Source: Hyphomicrobiales bacterium (GTDB lineage: Bacteria > Pseudomonadota > Alphaproteobacteria > Rhizobiales > Beijerinckiaceae). Taken from it: DNA of 25,674 nucleotides. The stretch spans positions 1 through 25,674 of the forward strand of contig JAATEW010000432.1 of the NCBI GenBank assembly GCA_015655535.1, in the 5' to 3' direction. A program made the position numbers and the translations under genes. Shown in pieces: positions 1-6,796 of this stretch; position 1 is the stretch's first letter, and the number at the start of each line of letters is the position of its first letter. Below the pieces are notes generated by a model, which did not search any database, was not told where the DNA came from, and worked only from the letters and a program-made list of their open reading frames with translations.

Positions 1-321
1 GCGCGGCGGTTTTAACACGACGACTCCGCTGCGCTGCGGCGGTGATCCGAAAATCCTGCCCTTGAAGAGATCCGGGCTGAAGGGTATCGAATGGTTCGAA
101 TAGCCATAGGCATATTTCGAGACGAAGAGATAATCGCCGACAAGCAAAGTCGGGATCATCGATCCCGACGGAATATTGAAGGGCTGGAACAGAAGCGTGC
201 GCACGACGAGCGCGATCAACAAAGCCTGAACGATGACTTTCAGCGTTTCGCCGAGACCACCTTCATTGGCACGGCTCTTTACGTCGGCATTCTTGCCGTC
301 CAACCTCACGGGCTCCGTCAT
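1..321 (-). CDS. lepB: Signal peptidase I, N-terminal part (runs off window start)
   Basis: Type I signal peptidase cleaves signal peptides from exported proteins at the outer face of the inner membrane. The visible 107 residues begin with an ATG at 319-321. They show a short charged N-terminus, one hydrophobic membrane segment at about residues 27-45 and the catalytic-serine box PSGSMIPTLLVGDYLFVSKY, with the nucleophile at Ser54. The lysine general base lies in a later box beyond the window edge and cannot be checked. It is the last visible gene of the minus-strand block rpoZ-rsh-pdxJ-acpS-lepB, an order common in alphaproteobacteria, where rnc and era usually follow. The gap to acpS is about 220 bp and contains two palindromes, so lepB may have some independent control. 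Confidence 0.95.
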   Translation of the reverse strand, partial: MTEPVRLDGKNADVKSRANEGGLGETLKVIVQALLIALVVRTLLFQPFNIPSGSMIPTLLVGDYLFVSKYAYGYSNHSIPFSPDLFKGRIFGSPPQRSGVVVLKPPR

Positions 322-366
322 ATTGCCTTCTCTACTCTTTGGAAGTCGGCCTCGTTAAAGCCGATC

Positions 367-406
367 CCGATTGCTTTGGATCTCCTGAGCGATCCAAAGC
401 GATCGG
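367..406. repeat. Strong intergenic palindrome (16-bp stem)
   Basis: The arms 367-382 and 391-406 are complementary over 16 positions with one G-T wobble, and the loop is 8 nt. The core is GCTTTGGATC / GATCCAAAGC. It lies between acpS and lepB, next to a second palindrome at 432-480. Neither stem is followed by a T-run on either strand, so they do not look like classical terminators. A dispersed intergenic palindromic repeat or an mRNA processing/stability element is more likely. Confidence 0.5.
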
Positions 407-431
407 TGAATCGGCTCGATTTCTAAATTCG

Positions 432-480
432 GAGCATGTCCTTATCGAAAAAGTCGAGCAACTTTTTCGGTCCGATGCTC
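432..480. repeat. Nested intergenic palindrome
   Basis: The outer arms are GAGCAT (432-437) and ATGCTC (475-480). The inner arms are a perfect 9-bp stem, CGAAAAAGT (446-454) and ACTTTTTCG (461-469), around the loop CGAGCA. The architecture recalls dispersed intergenic repeats of Rhizobiales genomes, but copy number cannot be judged here. A structurally similar, diverged element lies at 4307-4385. Confidence 0.5.
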
Positions 481-545
481 TAGCATGCGCATTTGAGCCG
501 GTATAGGGCACCAAACGCGCTTTTACCTGACCATTACCGCGGTAT

Positions 546-1001
546 TTACGGGTCTGCCGGCGCAGATGTCGGCAAAGACCTTGGCTTTTCCATGATCGCC
601 AGTTCGCTGGCGATCGCCTCTATGATCACCTGGGCTTGCGCCATGGGATATTCGTCGGTGAGGGTCAGATGGATCACCGCTATATGGCCCTGCGGTGTCA
701 TCTTTGCCAGACGTAAGGCTGCGCCTCCGGTCAGGCACAAGGTGGGTTTACCAGACGTTAAATTGACGACACCCATGTCGCGCCAAAAAACGCCCGCGGC
801 GATTCCGGTCCCCAGTGCCTTGGCACAGGCCTCCTTAGCCGCGAATCGTTTGGCATAAGAGGAAGCCGGGCTTGCCCGTCCCTCCGATTTCCGCCGCTCG
901 ATCTCGGTGAAACAACGGTTCACGAAACGATCGCCGAAACGCGTTAACGAATCCTCGATCCGTCTGATATCGCAAAGGTCGATGCCGAAGCCAAGGATCA
1001 C
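546..1001 (-). CDS. acpS: Holo-[acyl-carrier-protein] synthase
   Basis: AcpS transfers the 4'-phosphopantetheine arm of coenzyme A to a serine of apo-acyl carrier protein, activating fatty acid synthesis in the cytoplasm. The 151-residue product has the N-terminal GFGIDLCDIRRIE motif, with metal ligand Asp8, and the second signature RFAAKEACAKALGTG with Glu57. The start is a GTG at 999-1001, preceded by GAGG; an upstream ATGATG runs into a stop within two codons. The C-terminus is slightly longer than in many homologues (usually about 120-140 residues). It lies 24 bp downstream of pdxJ. That gap includes a near-tandem direct repeat, GTCGTGAGGA twice, the second copy providing the ribosome binding site. 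Confidence 0.95.
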   Translation of the reverse strand: MILGFGIDLCDIRRIEDSLTRFGDRFVNRCFTEIERRKSEGRASPASSYAKRFAAKEACAKALGTGIAAGVFWRDMGVVNLTSGKPTLCLTGGAALRLAKMTPQGHIAVIHLTLTDEYPMAQAQVIIEAIASELAIMEKPRSLPTSAPADP

Positions 1002-1025
1002 GCGGTTGTCCTCACGACATCATCC

Positions 1026-1781
1026 TCACGACTTGGCGGCGGCGCGGCCGGCATCCATCGCGGCACGCATTTTTTTGATCGCGGCTCGAAGCCCCACGAA
1101 AATGGCTTCGCCGACCAGAAAATGCCCGATGTTCAGTTCAACCACTTGAGGCAAAGCGGAAATCTTGGCGGCGGTCTCGTAGTCGAGGCCGTGGCCGGCA
1201 TGGCATTCCATGCCAAGCTCGGCGCAGCGGGCCGCCGCCGCCTTGAGGCGGATGAATTCGGCCTCGGCGCGCTCGGTTTCGCCATGATCCAAGGCATCGC
1301 ACCAGGTGCCCGTATGAAGCTCGATCGCAGGCACACCGATCGATCGCGCGGCTTCAAGCGCCTCTAGGGACGGCTCAATGAACAGCGCGACGATCACCCC
1401 TGCCCGGCTAAGCTCGGCCGTAACCAGCTTCAAATGATCGTGTCCGAGCAGAACATCGAGGCCGCCCTCGGTCGTCCGCTCGCTGCGCTTCTCGGGCACG
1501 AGGCAAGAGGCGTGCGGACGCGTATCGAGCGCGATCGCGACCATCTCATCCGTCGCGGCCATCTCGAAATTCAGCGGCTTGGTGATGTCGCGCTTAAGCC
1601 TTCGCATATCCTCGTCGCGGATGTGACGCCGGTCCTCGCGCAAATGCGCGGTGATACCGTCGGCGCCGGCCTCGATCGCCAAGCGTGCCGCGCGCAAAGG
1701 ATCGGGCACCGCGCCGCCGCGCGCGTTGCGGAGCGTCGCGACATGATCGATGTTGATGCCAAGTCTCAGCGGCAATGTCAT
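1026..1781 (-). CDS. pdxJ: Pyridoxine 5'-phosphate synthase
   Basis: PdxJ condenses 1-deoxy-D-xylulose 5-phosphate with 3-amino-2-oxopropyl phosphate to form pyridoxine 5'-phosphate, the last ring-forming step of the DXP-dependent vitamin B6 pathway. The 251-residue TIM-barrel protein has the expected length. It shows the family motifs in order: LGINIDHVATLRNARGG (about 7-23), HLREDRRHI (from His46), Glu73 in NFEMAAT, ELHTG, AGHGLDY with His197, and ELNIGHFLVGEAIF. These match the conserved His, Glu and His catalytic positions of the E. coli enzyme. It sits between rsh (62 bp upstream) and acpS (24 bp downstream) on the same strand. Pairing of pdxJ with acpS is widespread in Proteobacteria. 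Confidence 0.97.
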   Translation of the reverse strand: MTLPLRLGINIDHVATLRNARGGAVPDPLRAARLAIEAGADGITAHLREDRRHIRDEDMRRLKRDITKPLNFEMAATDEMVAIALDTRPHASCLVPEKRSERTTEGGLDVLLGHDHLKLVTAELSRAGVIVALFIEPSLEALEAARSIGVPAIELHTGTWCDALDHGETERAEAEFIRLKAAAARCAELGMECHAGHGLDYETAAKISALPQVVELNIGHFLVGEAIFVGLRAAIKKMRAAMDAGRAAAKS

Positions 1782-1843
1782 AGCAATTCACGTCCGTTCC
1801 GGAAAACCAAGGCTCCGGCTTAAGATTCTTCCGACGCATAATC

Positions 1844-4087
1844 TCATCCGAAATGTCTGCAACTATTCGGGATTATGCTATACCCGTTCACCCGTTCGAC
1901 TTTGCTGACGGCGGGGCGCGCGCGCAATTGCGAAATGATCGTATTGAGATGTTTCAGATCGCTGACTTCGATGTCGATCGTCATCTCGTGAAAGTCCTGC
2001 GACAGCGGATGGATGTTGATATTGTCGATATTGGCGCCCGCCTCGCCGATCAAGGTCGCGATAATGCCGAGCGTGCCCGGCTCGTTGATGGCCGTCACCA
2101 GGATTTTTGACGGAAAATATTCCTTGCGGCCCTCGTCAATATCCCAGCGCACGTCGAGCCAGCGCTCCGGCTGATCGTCGAAGGCCGTCAAATCCGGCGA
2201 TTGAATCGGATAGATCGTGATGCCTTCGCCCGGCGTCAGAATGCCGACGATCCGGTCGCCCGGCACGGCGCCGCCGTTGGGCGCGAAGCGCACCGGCAAA
2301 TCGCCTTGCAGGCCGCGGATCGGAATCGATTGGCGTTCGGCTTTGCCTTCGGGGCCCGGCACTTTGAAGACAAGGCTCGTCGCCTTGGTCATGCCGAACC
2401 AGCCGGCTTCATTATGCGCGCGCATCGGCGCTGGTTTCTTTTCTTCCTTGAATTCCGGATGGACGGCTTTGACGACATCGCCGGAATACATTTCGCCACG
2501 TCCGACGGCGGCCAGCACGTCTTCGACGCTGCCACGCGCCAGACGCGGCAGGGCCATCTTCAACATCTCGTCGGAAAAAGCCTTGCCGGCGCGCTCGAAG
2601 GCCCGCGTCACGATCTGCCGCCCGAGGCCCATATATTGGGCGCGCACGGCATCGCGGGTCGCCCGCCTGATCGCCGATTTGGCCTTGCCGGTCACCACGG
2701 CGCTTTCCCACGCCGCCGGCGGCACCTGGCTTTCAGCCCGCATGATTTCGACCTCGTCGCCATTCTGCAATTCGGACAATAAAGGCGCGACGCGGCCATT
2801 GATCTTGGCACCCACGGCCGAATTGCCGACGTCGGTATGCACGGCATAAGCGAAATCGATCGGCGTCGCGCCGCGCGGCAGAGCGATCAACCCGCCCTTC
2901 GGCGTAAAGCAGAAGACCTGATCCTGGAACAACTCGAGCTTCGTATGTTCCAGAAATTCTTCGGGCGAGTCGCCTTCGGCGAGATGCGCGATCGTGCGGC
3001 GCAGCCATTGATAGGCGCGGCTTTCGCGGCCGAGCATGTCCTTGTCGCCGACGGGGACATCCTTATAGAGCACATGCGCCGCGATGCCGTTGCGGGCAAT
3101 GTCGTCCATGGCCGCGGTGCGCACCTGAAGTTCGACGCGCTGGCGTCCGGGGCCGACCACCGTCGTGTGGATCGACTGGTAGTCGTTCTCCTTCGGCGTC
3201 GAAATATAATCCTTGAACCGGCCGAAGACATTCGGCCATTTGGTGTGAACAACGCCGACCGTGCGGTAGCATTCTTCGATCGTGCTGACGACGACGCGAA
3301 ACCCGAAAATATCCGAGAGCTGTTCGAAGGCGACGGATTTGCGTTCCATCTTCCGCCACACCGAATAGGGTTGCTTTTCGCGGCCCTTGACCTTGGCCTC
3401 GATGCCGCGCGCCTTGAGCTCTTCCGAGAGCTCCTTCTCGATCTTGGCGATGAGCCCTTCGTTCTTGTGATGCAATTCCGCGAGCCGCGCGCGGATCATC
3501 TCATAGGCGTCGGGCATGAGATGGCGGAAGGCGAGATTTTCAAGCTCGTCGCGCATGCCTTGCATGCCCATGCGTCCGGCGAGCGGCGCATAGATATCGA
3601 GCGTCTCTTCGGCGATCCGCGCGCGCTTCTCGGCCGGCATATATTGCAAGGTGCGCATATTATGCAGGCGGTCGGCGAGCTTCACGAGAAGCACGCGCAC
3701 GTCCTCGGCAATCGCCAGCAGCAGCTTGCGAAAATTCTCGGCCTGTTCGGCCCTTTTGGAAACGAGATCGAGCTTCTTGAGTTTGGTCAGCCCTTCGACG
3801 AGATGGCCGATATCGTGGCCGAAGATCTGTTCGATCTCCTCACGCGTCGAATCCGTATCCTCAATCGTATCGTGCAGGACGGCGGCGACGATCGTCGCAT
3901 CGTCGAGCTTGAGATCGGTGAGGATCGCCGCGACTTCGAGCGGATGCGAGAAATAGAGATCGCCAGACGCGCGCTTTTGCGCGCCATGCGCCTGCATCGC
4001 ATAAACATAGGCGCGGTTGAGCGCAGTCTCGTCAGCGTGCGGATTATAGCGCCGGACCCGGTCGACGAGTTCATATTGACGCATCAT
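1844..4087 (-). CDS. rsh: Bifunctional (p)ppGpp synthetase/hydrolase (Rsh)
   Basis: The long RelA/SpoT homologue makes and degrades the stringent-response alarmone (p)ppGpp. The 747-residue product has all expected domains. An HD hydrolase domain carries His48, His72-Asp73 (LHDTIEDT) and Asp139 in KLADRLHNM. A synthetase domain follows, with GRFKDYISTPKENDYQSIHT at about 289-308. A TGS domain starts near 391 (VFCFTPKGG), a linker region follows, and a C-terminal ACT domain spans roughly 670-740. The intact HD motif argues for hydrolase activity, as in the single bifunctional Rsh of alphaproteobacteria. It could equally be labelled relA or spoT. Two ATG codons occur in tandem at the start. It follows rpoZ after a 373-bp gap full of inverted repeats. 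Confidence 0.96.
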   Translation of the reverse strand: MMRQYELVDRVRRYNPHADETALNRAYVYAMQAHGAQKRASGDLYFSHPLEVAAILTDLKLDDATIVAAVLHDTIEDTDSTREEIEQIFGHDIGHLVEGLTKLKKLDLVSKRAEQAENFRKLLLAIAEDVRVLLVKLADRLHNMRTLQYMPAEKRARIAEETLDIYAPLAGRMGMQGMRDELENLAFRHLMPDAYEMIRARLAELHHKNEGLIAKIEKELSEELKARGIEAKVKGREKQPYSVWRKMERKSVAFEQLSDIFGFRVVVSTIEECYRTVGVVHTKWPNVFGRFKDYISTPKENDYQSIHTTVVGPGRQRVELQVRTAAMDDIARNGIAAHVLYKDVPVGDKDMLGRESRAYQWLRRTIAHLAEGDSPEEFLEHTKLELFQDQVFCFTPKGGLIALPRGATPIDFAYAVHTDVGNSAVGAKINGRVAPLLSELQNGDEVEIMRAESQVPPAAWESAVVTGKAKSAIRRATRDAVRAQYMGLGRQIVTRAFERAGKAFSDEMLKMALPRLARGSVEDVLAAVGRGEMYSGDVVKAVHPEFKEEKKPAPMRAHNEAGWFGMTKATSLVFKVPGPEGKAERQSIPIRGLQGDLPVRFAPNGGAVPGDRIVGILTPGEGITIYPIQSPDLTAFDDQPERWLDVRWDIDEGRKEYFPSKILVTAINEPGTLGIIATLIGEAGANIDNINIHPLSQDFHEMTIDIEVSDLKHLNTIISQLRARPAVSKVERVNGYSIIPNSCRHFG

Positions 4088-4171
4088 AATCGAAAAAACC
4101 TACGCCCGCGCCCGGATAAGTGCCTCGTGATTTTGAATTCGGCGGCTCAACTTTTCGATTGTACCTAGCCT

Positions 4172-4190
4172 GTCTCGCTACCGGCGAGAC
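4172..4190. repeat. Short perfect hairpin upstream of rsh
   Basis: GTCTCGC (4172-4178) pairs with GCGAGAC (4184-4190) around a 5-nt loop. It lies 85-103 nt upstream of the rsh start. No T-run follows on either strand, so it is probably a leader structure or protein site rather than a terminator. Confidence 0.4.
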
Positions 4191-4236
4191 CAAGACAGTG
4201 AGGCACCGGAGGCGCTCGATACCTCAATGCACCTGC

Positions 4237-4292
4237 TAGATCATCTTACCTGCTTTTAGGTTGGAATACTTATAAACAGATAAGATGATATA
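4237..4292. repeat. 16-bp imperfect inverted repeat, rpoZ-rsh gap
   Basis: TAGATCATCTTACCTG (4237-4252) and CAGATAAGATGATATA (4277-4292) are inverted repeats with two mismatched positions, separated by 24 bp. The arms are AT-rich compared with the surroundings. Function is unknown; it may be a binding site or a remnant of a small mobile repeat. Confidence 0.4.
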
Positions 4293-4306
4293 GATTCAAA
4301 AGCATA

Positions 4307-4385
4307 GAGCGTGCTAGGCGCGAAAACCATATCGGTAGCGATCTATTGCCACAGCGAGATCGCTCACAGTTTTCGCTACATGCTC
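4307..4385. repeat. Three-tier nested hairpin between rsh and rpoZ
   Basis: Three sets of complementary arms nest inside one another. GAGC pairs with GCTC at the outside (4307-4310/4382-4385). GCGAAAAC pairs with GTTTTCGC (4320-4327/4369-4376). AGCGATCT pairs with AGATCGCT (4337-4344/4357-4364). Any rpoZ transcript reading into rsh would carry this 79-nt structure 75 nt after the rpoZ stop. It may end or process the rpoZ message, or structure the rsh leader. With the two neighbouring palindromes it accounts for most of the 373-bp gap; I see no coding sequence there. Confidence 0.45.
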
Positions 4386-4460
4386 CAGGCAGAGACTTTG
4401 GTCTATCCATGCGACGACATAACACGGCAATTAATTGCTCGCGCATGACCCTGTAAAATA

Positions 4461-4856
4461 TTAATCCCCATCATCCTCAGTCTCGGCCGGAGGCACGAGT
4501 CCTTCGAGGCCGCGCAGGAGATCTTCCTCAGTCATGCGGTCGAATTGGATATCGCCGATCGCATCCGAGCGGAGACCATCATTGGGTGGAATCAAAGCCG
4601 GCACAGCCTCCGCTTCAGGCTCGTCGACTTCGACGTGCTTCTGCAGCGAGTGGATGAAGTCTTCCTTGAGATCTTCAGGCGCCAGCCGCGACTCTGCAAT
4701 TTCACGGAGCGAGACGACCGGATTTTTGTCATTATCGCGATCGACCATGATCTGCGACCCGGCGGAGATCATTCGGGCCCTATGGCTCGCGATCAAAACC
4801 AGTTCGAAGCGGTTTTCGACTTTATCAATGCAATCTTCCACTGTGACGCGTGCCAT
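4461..4856 (-). CDS. rpoZ: DNA-directed RNA polymerase subunit omega
   Basis: Omega is the small subunit that aids folding and assembly of the beta' subunit of RNA polymerase and can contribute to ppGpp binding. The 131-residue product begins MARVTVEDCIDKVENRFELV and continues with ASHRARMISAG, the conserved N-terminal core of RpoZ. It has the extended acidic C-terminal tail common in alphaproteobacterial versions, ending in a Glu/Asp-rich stretch. The start is preceded by AGGAG about 9 nt upstream. It is the first gene of the minus-strand block and is divergent from the NYN gene at 5182. Its position ahead of rsh is conserved in many Proteobacteria. Confidence 0.96.
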   Translation of the reverse strand: MARVTVEDCIDKVENRFELVLIASHRARMISAGSQIMVDRDNDKNPVVSLREIAESRLAPEDLKEDFIHSLQKHVEVDEPEAEAVPALIPPNDGLRSDAIGDIQFDRMTEEDLLRGLEGLVPPAETEDDGD

Positions 4857-4896
4857 GCGCGCGACTCCTACTTCTACTGCCGAATGGGAAGCCTAT

Positions 4897-4926
4897 ATCA
4901 TATACACGTAGATCACAGACTTGCAA
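4897..4926 (-). promoter_or_regulatory. Candidate sigma-70 promoter of rpoZ
   Basis: On the minus strand TTGCAA (4921-4926) is followed after 18 bp by TATGAT (4897-4902), a 5/6 match to the -10 consensus. The -10 ends about 40 nt before the rpoZ ATG. This is a pattern match only. Confidence 0.4.
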
Positions 4927-5019
4927 GCAAGCCTGAACTGGACGGATTTTTTTTGCTTCAAAAGATTTGCGTTAGAGGTCACGAAACTGCAAAGTGAAGT
5001 TTACTTGACGGAACTGCCT

Positions 5020-5052
5020 CACCACGCCACATCAAGCGAAGGTTACGTGGTG
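5020..5052. repeat. 7-bp inverted repeat in the rpoZ/NYN divergent region
   Basis: CACCACG (5020-5026) and CGTGGTG (5046-5052) are perfectly complementary with 19 bp between them. The site lies midway in the 325-bp region between the two divergent genes and could be an operator or a hairpin. The rest of this region holds a candidate rpoZ promoter and a 20-bp tandem repeat; no gene is seen. Confidence 0.3.
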
Positions 5053-5110
5053 GTTTGAGAGCCATGTGGTATCCGAAGCATATCTAAACTCGCGCCGGGC
5101 ATGGCTGCAC

Positions 5111-5170
5111 ACCTTGTGCGAAACAATAGCAACTTGTCCGAGACAATAAGAACTTAACCGAAAACTCCAA
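5111..5170 (+). repeat. 20-bp tandem repeat with TTGT-N5-ACAA motifs upstream of NYN gene
   Basis: Two adjacent 20-bp units (5111-5130 and 5131-5150) match at 15 of 20 positions. A third, more diverged unit (5151-5170) matches the second at about 11 of 20. The first two units each contain a dyad TTGT-N5-ACAA around a shared CGA. The array ends 11 bp before the NYN start codon. The spacing, about two helical turns, fits stacked operator sites. Similar short repeats also occur at the ends of some insertion sequences, so a mobile-element scar cannot be excluded. Confidence 0.45.
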
Positions 5171-5181
5171 GAGACACGTTT

Positions 5182-5784
5182 ATGGCTGACCAAGAGCGAA
5201 TAGCACTATTTATTGATGGCGCAAATCTTTATGCAACCGCGAAATCTCTGGGCTTCGACATCGATTACAAACGGCTGCTTAAAGAGTTCCAGAGTCGCGG
5301 GAAACTCATCCGTGCGTTCTATTATACCGCTTTGGTCGAGGATCAGGAATATTCTTCGATCCGTCCCTTGATCGACTGGCTCGATTACAATGGCTATTCC
5401 GTCGTCACAAAGCCGACGAAAGAATTCGTCGATTCGCTTGGACGCCGCAAAGTCAAAGGCAACATGGATATAGAGCTCGCGGTGGACGCCATGGAGATGG
5501 CGGAACACCTCGATCATATCGTCCTGTTTTCAGGCGACGGAGATTTCCGGTCTCTTGTCGAAGCCGTGCAACGCAAGGGCGTTCGCGTATCCGTCGTTTC
5601 GACGAACACGACACAGCCCGCGATGGTCGCTGACGAGTTGCGCCGGCAGGCGGATGAATTCATCGATCTCATCCATCTGATCAATAAGATCGGCCGCGAT
5701 CCTGACCGTCCTCAAAGAGCACCCGATCGCAAACCGGCGACAGCGGGTTCGGGCGGCTATGATCACGATCTGATCGACGATTGA
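5182..5784 (+). CDS. NYN-domain (LabA/DUF88-like) putative ribonuclease
   Basis: This is a PIN-like NYN-fold protein of 200 residues. The fold supports metal-dependent RNA cleavage, though the substrate of this subgroup is not established. The acidic residues expected at the metal site are visible: Asp12 in LFIDGANLY, Asp96 and Asp102 in KGNMDIELAVDAM, and Asp119 and Asp121 in FSGDGDF. The C-terminal 35 residues are polar and probably disordered. The ATG at 5182 is the start matching the family N-terminus; the Shine-Dalgarno sequence is weak (AAGAGA). Its stop overlaps the TTG start of the next gene (TTGA at 5781-5784), which implies translational coupling to the uracil-DNA glycosylase. I recall the two as frequent neighbours near rpoZ in Rhizobiales, but could not verify this. 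Confidence 0.9.
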   Translation: MADQERIALFIDGANLYATAKSLGFDIDYKRLLKEFQSRGKLIRAFYYTALVEDQEYSSIRPLIDWLDYNGYSVVTKPTKEFVDSLGRRKVKGNMDIELAVDAMEMAEHLDHIVLFSGDGDFRSLVEAVQRKGVRVSVVSTNTTQPAMVADELRRQADEFIDLIHLINKIGRDPDRPQRAPDRKPATAGSGGYDHDLIDD

Positions 5785-6488
5785 CGCCTGCCAAGCGGCC
5801 AAAAATCCGGCCGGACCCAACGCCCGAGACTCGCAAGCAAGTCTCCGAGCCTGATCGCGAATGTCCTTATTGCGCGCGGCTCGTCGCGTTTCGGGAAACC
5901 AATCGGGCGCAAGAGCCCGATTGGTTCAACGCGCCCGTCCCATCTTTCGGACCATCCGATGGGCGTCTGTTGATCGTCGGTCTGGCGCCCGGCCTGAAAG
6001 GCGCCAATCGCACCGGACGGCCCTTCACCGGCGACTTCGCCGGTGACCTCCTCTACGCAACTCTATTGGCCTATGGCTTCGCCAAGGGCACCTATGCGTC
6101 GCGCGCCGATGATGGGTTGAAGCTCGTCGATTGCCGGATCACCAATGCGGTGCGCTGCGTGCCGCCGGAAAACAAGCCAACGCCCATAGAGATCAAAACC
6201 TGCCGGCCGTTTCTCGACGAAACCATAGCGGCAGCAGGCAGCCTCATTGCCATCGTCGCGCTTGGCCGCATCGCGCATGATTCCGTCGTCCAATCGCTTG
6301 GCCGCAAACGAGCCGAATTGCCCTTCGCGCATGGCCGCGAACACGATCTCGTCGATTACGGCGCACATGGCCTGACGCTCTTCGACAGCTATCATTGCTC
6401 CCGCTACAACACCAATACGGGAGTCTTGACGCCGGAGATGTTTCAATCGGTGTTTGCAAGAGCGCGCGCGAAGCTCGATGCCTTGTGA
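5781..6488 (+). CDS. Uracil-DNA glycosylase, family 5 (UdgB-like)
   Basis: This enzyme removes uracil, and in this family often other deaminated bases, from DNA to start base excision repair. Motif 1, GLAPGLKGANRTGRPFTGD at residues 67-85, is the family 5 version; family 4 has a different GEAPG motif. The C-terminal motif SYHCSRYNTNTG, with His205, matches the second active-site loop. Cysteines 28 and 31 (CPYC), 126 and 141 are placed to bind a 4Fe-4S cluster, as in families 4 and 5. Translation appears to begin at a TTG overlapping the NYN stop codon; no better in-frame ATG exists before the Cys pair. Length (235 residues) is normal. Confidence 0.93.
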   Translation: MTPAKRPKIRPDPTPETRKQVSEPDRECPYCARLVAFRETNRAQEPDWFNAPVPSFGPSDGRLLIVGLAPGLKGANRTGRPFTGDFAGDLLYATLLAYGFAKGTYASRADDGLKLVDCRITNAVRCVPPENKPTPIEIKTCRPFLDETIAAAGSLIAIVALGRIAHDSVVQSLGRKRAELPFAHGREHDLVDYGAHGLTLFDSYHCSRYNTNTGVLTPEMFQSVFARARAKLDAL

Positions 6489-6643
6489 GCGTCATGCGCG
6501 GACAGGATTTAACCGAGTTCGACATTCGGTGATAGTTGAAATTTAAGGAGGTGTTCGCTATTACGTTCATGATCGGCGCGCCGTATAGAATGAGACTGCT
6601 AATACCTTTCCCTGAAAGCCTGACCCTGGAAGGGATTGAACGA

Positions 6644-6668
6644 AGCCGCTTGCGCGGCAGCAGCGGCT
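6644..6668. repeat. 7-bp hairpin in the intergenic scar
   Basis: AGCCGCT (6644-6650) pairs with AGCGGCT (6662-6668). It lies just outside the long palindrome at 6674-6744. The stretch 6489-6643 holds only a poor 33-codon reading frame from the ATG at 6569 (AAGGAGGTG lies too far upstream to serve it) and nothing I can identify. Confidence 0.3.
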
Positions 6669-6673
6669 GAGAT

Positions 6674-6744
6674 TGGGAGCTGAAGCCTCCTGTCTGAGAG
6701 GATGTGGATCGTCACATCAACTTCTCTCAGGACAGGAGCTCCCA
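6674..6744. mobile_element. Long imperfect palindrome at the edge of a recombinase remnant
   Basis: Three arm pairs nest here. TGGGAGCT pairs with AGCTCCCA (6674-6681/6737-6744). CCTGTCTGAGAG pairs with CTCTCAGGACAGG with one bulge (6689-6700/6724-6736). GATGTG pairs with CACATC (6701-6706/6713-6718). The structure ends two bases before the ATG of a tyrosine-recombinase N-terminus. I read it as the upstream end or regulatory hairpin of a former mobile element. The element family is uncertain. Confidence 0.45.
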
Positions 6745-6745
6745 G

Positions 6746-6796
6746 ATGGCCGAGATGAACCCTCTGCGCCGTCGCATGATCGAAGACATGACGGTG
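6746..6796 (+). pseudogene. Tyrosine recombinase, first 17 codons only
   Basis: The reading frame from the ATG at 6746 encodes MAEMNPLRRRMIEDMTV and then stops resembling a recombinase. The segment MNPLRRRMIEDMTV is characteristic of the N-terminus of site-specific tyrosine recombinases carried by mobile elements of Rhizobiales. The expected continuation (core-binding and catalytic domains with R, H, R, Y residues) is absent. The frame instead enters, out of frame, a TraA relaxase remnant. The fragment is therefore a deletion or transposition scar. Identification rests on 14 residues and recall of the family, so it is moderate. Confidence 0.45.

Noticed and set aside
432..480. Rho-independent terminator after acpS
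   Set aside because: The inner stem contains a T-run, but no T-run follows the hairpin on the minus strand, and lepB is expected to continue the operon.
2837..4168. Long plus-strand open frame (443 codons) opposite rsh
   Set aside because: It is antisense to a well-supported gene, its residues are the typical Arg/Ala/Gly-rich reverse reading of a GC-rich coding strand, and it has no family motifs.
5111..5150. CRISPR-like reading of the 20-bp repeats
   Set aside because: Units are directly adjacent with no spacers, there are only two or three copies, and no cas genes are present.
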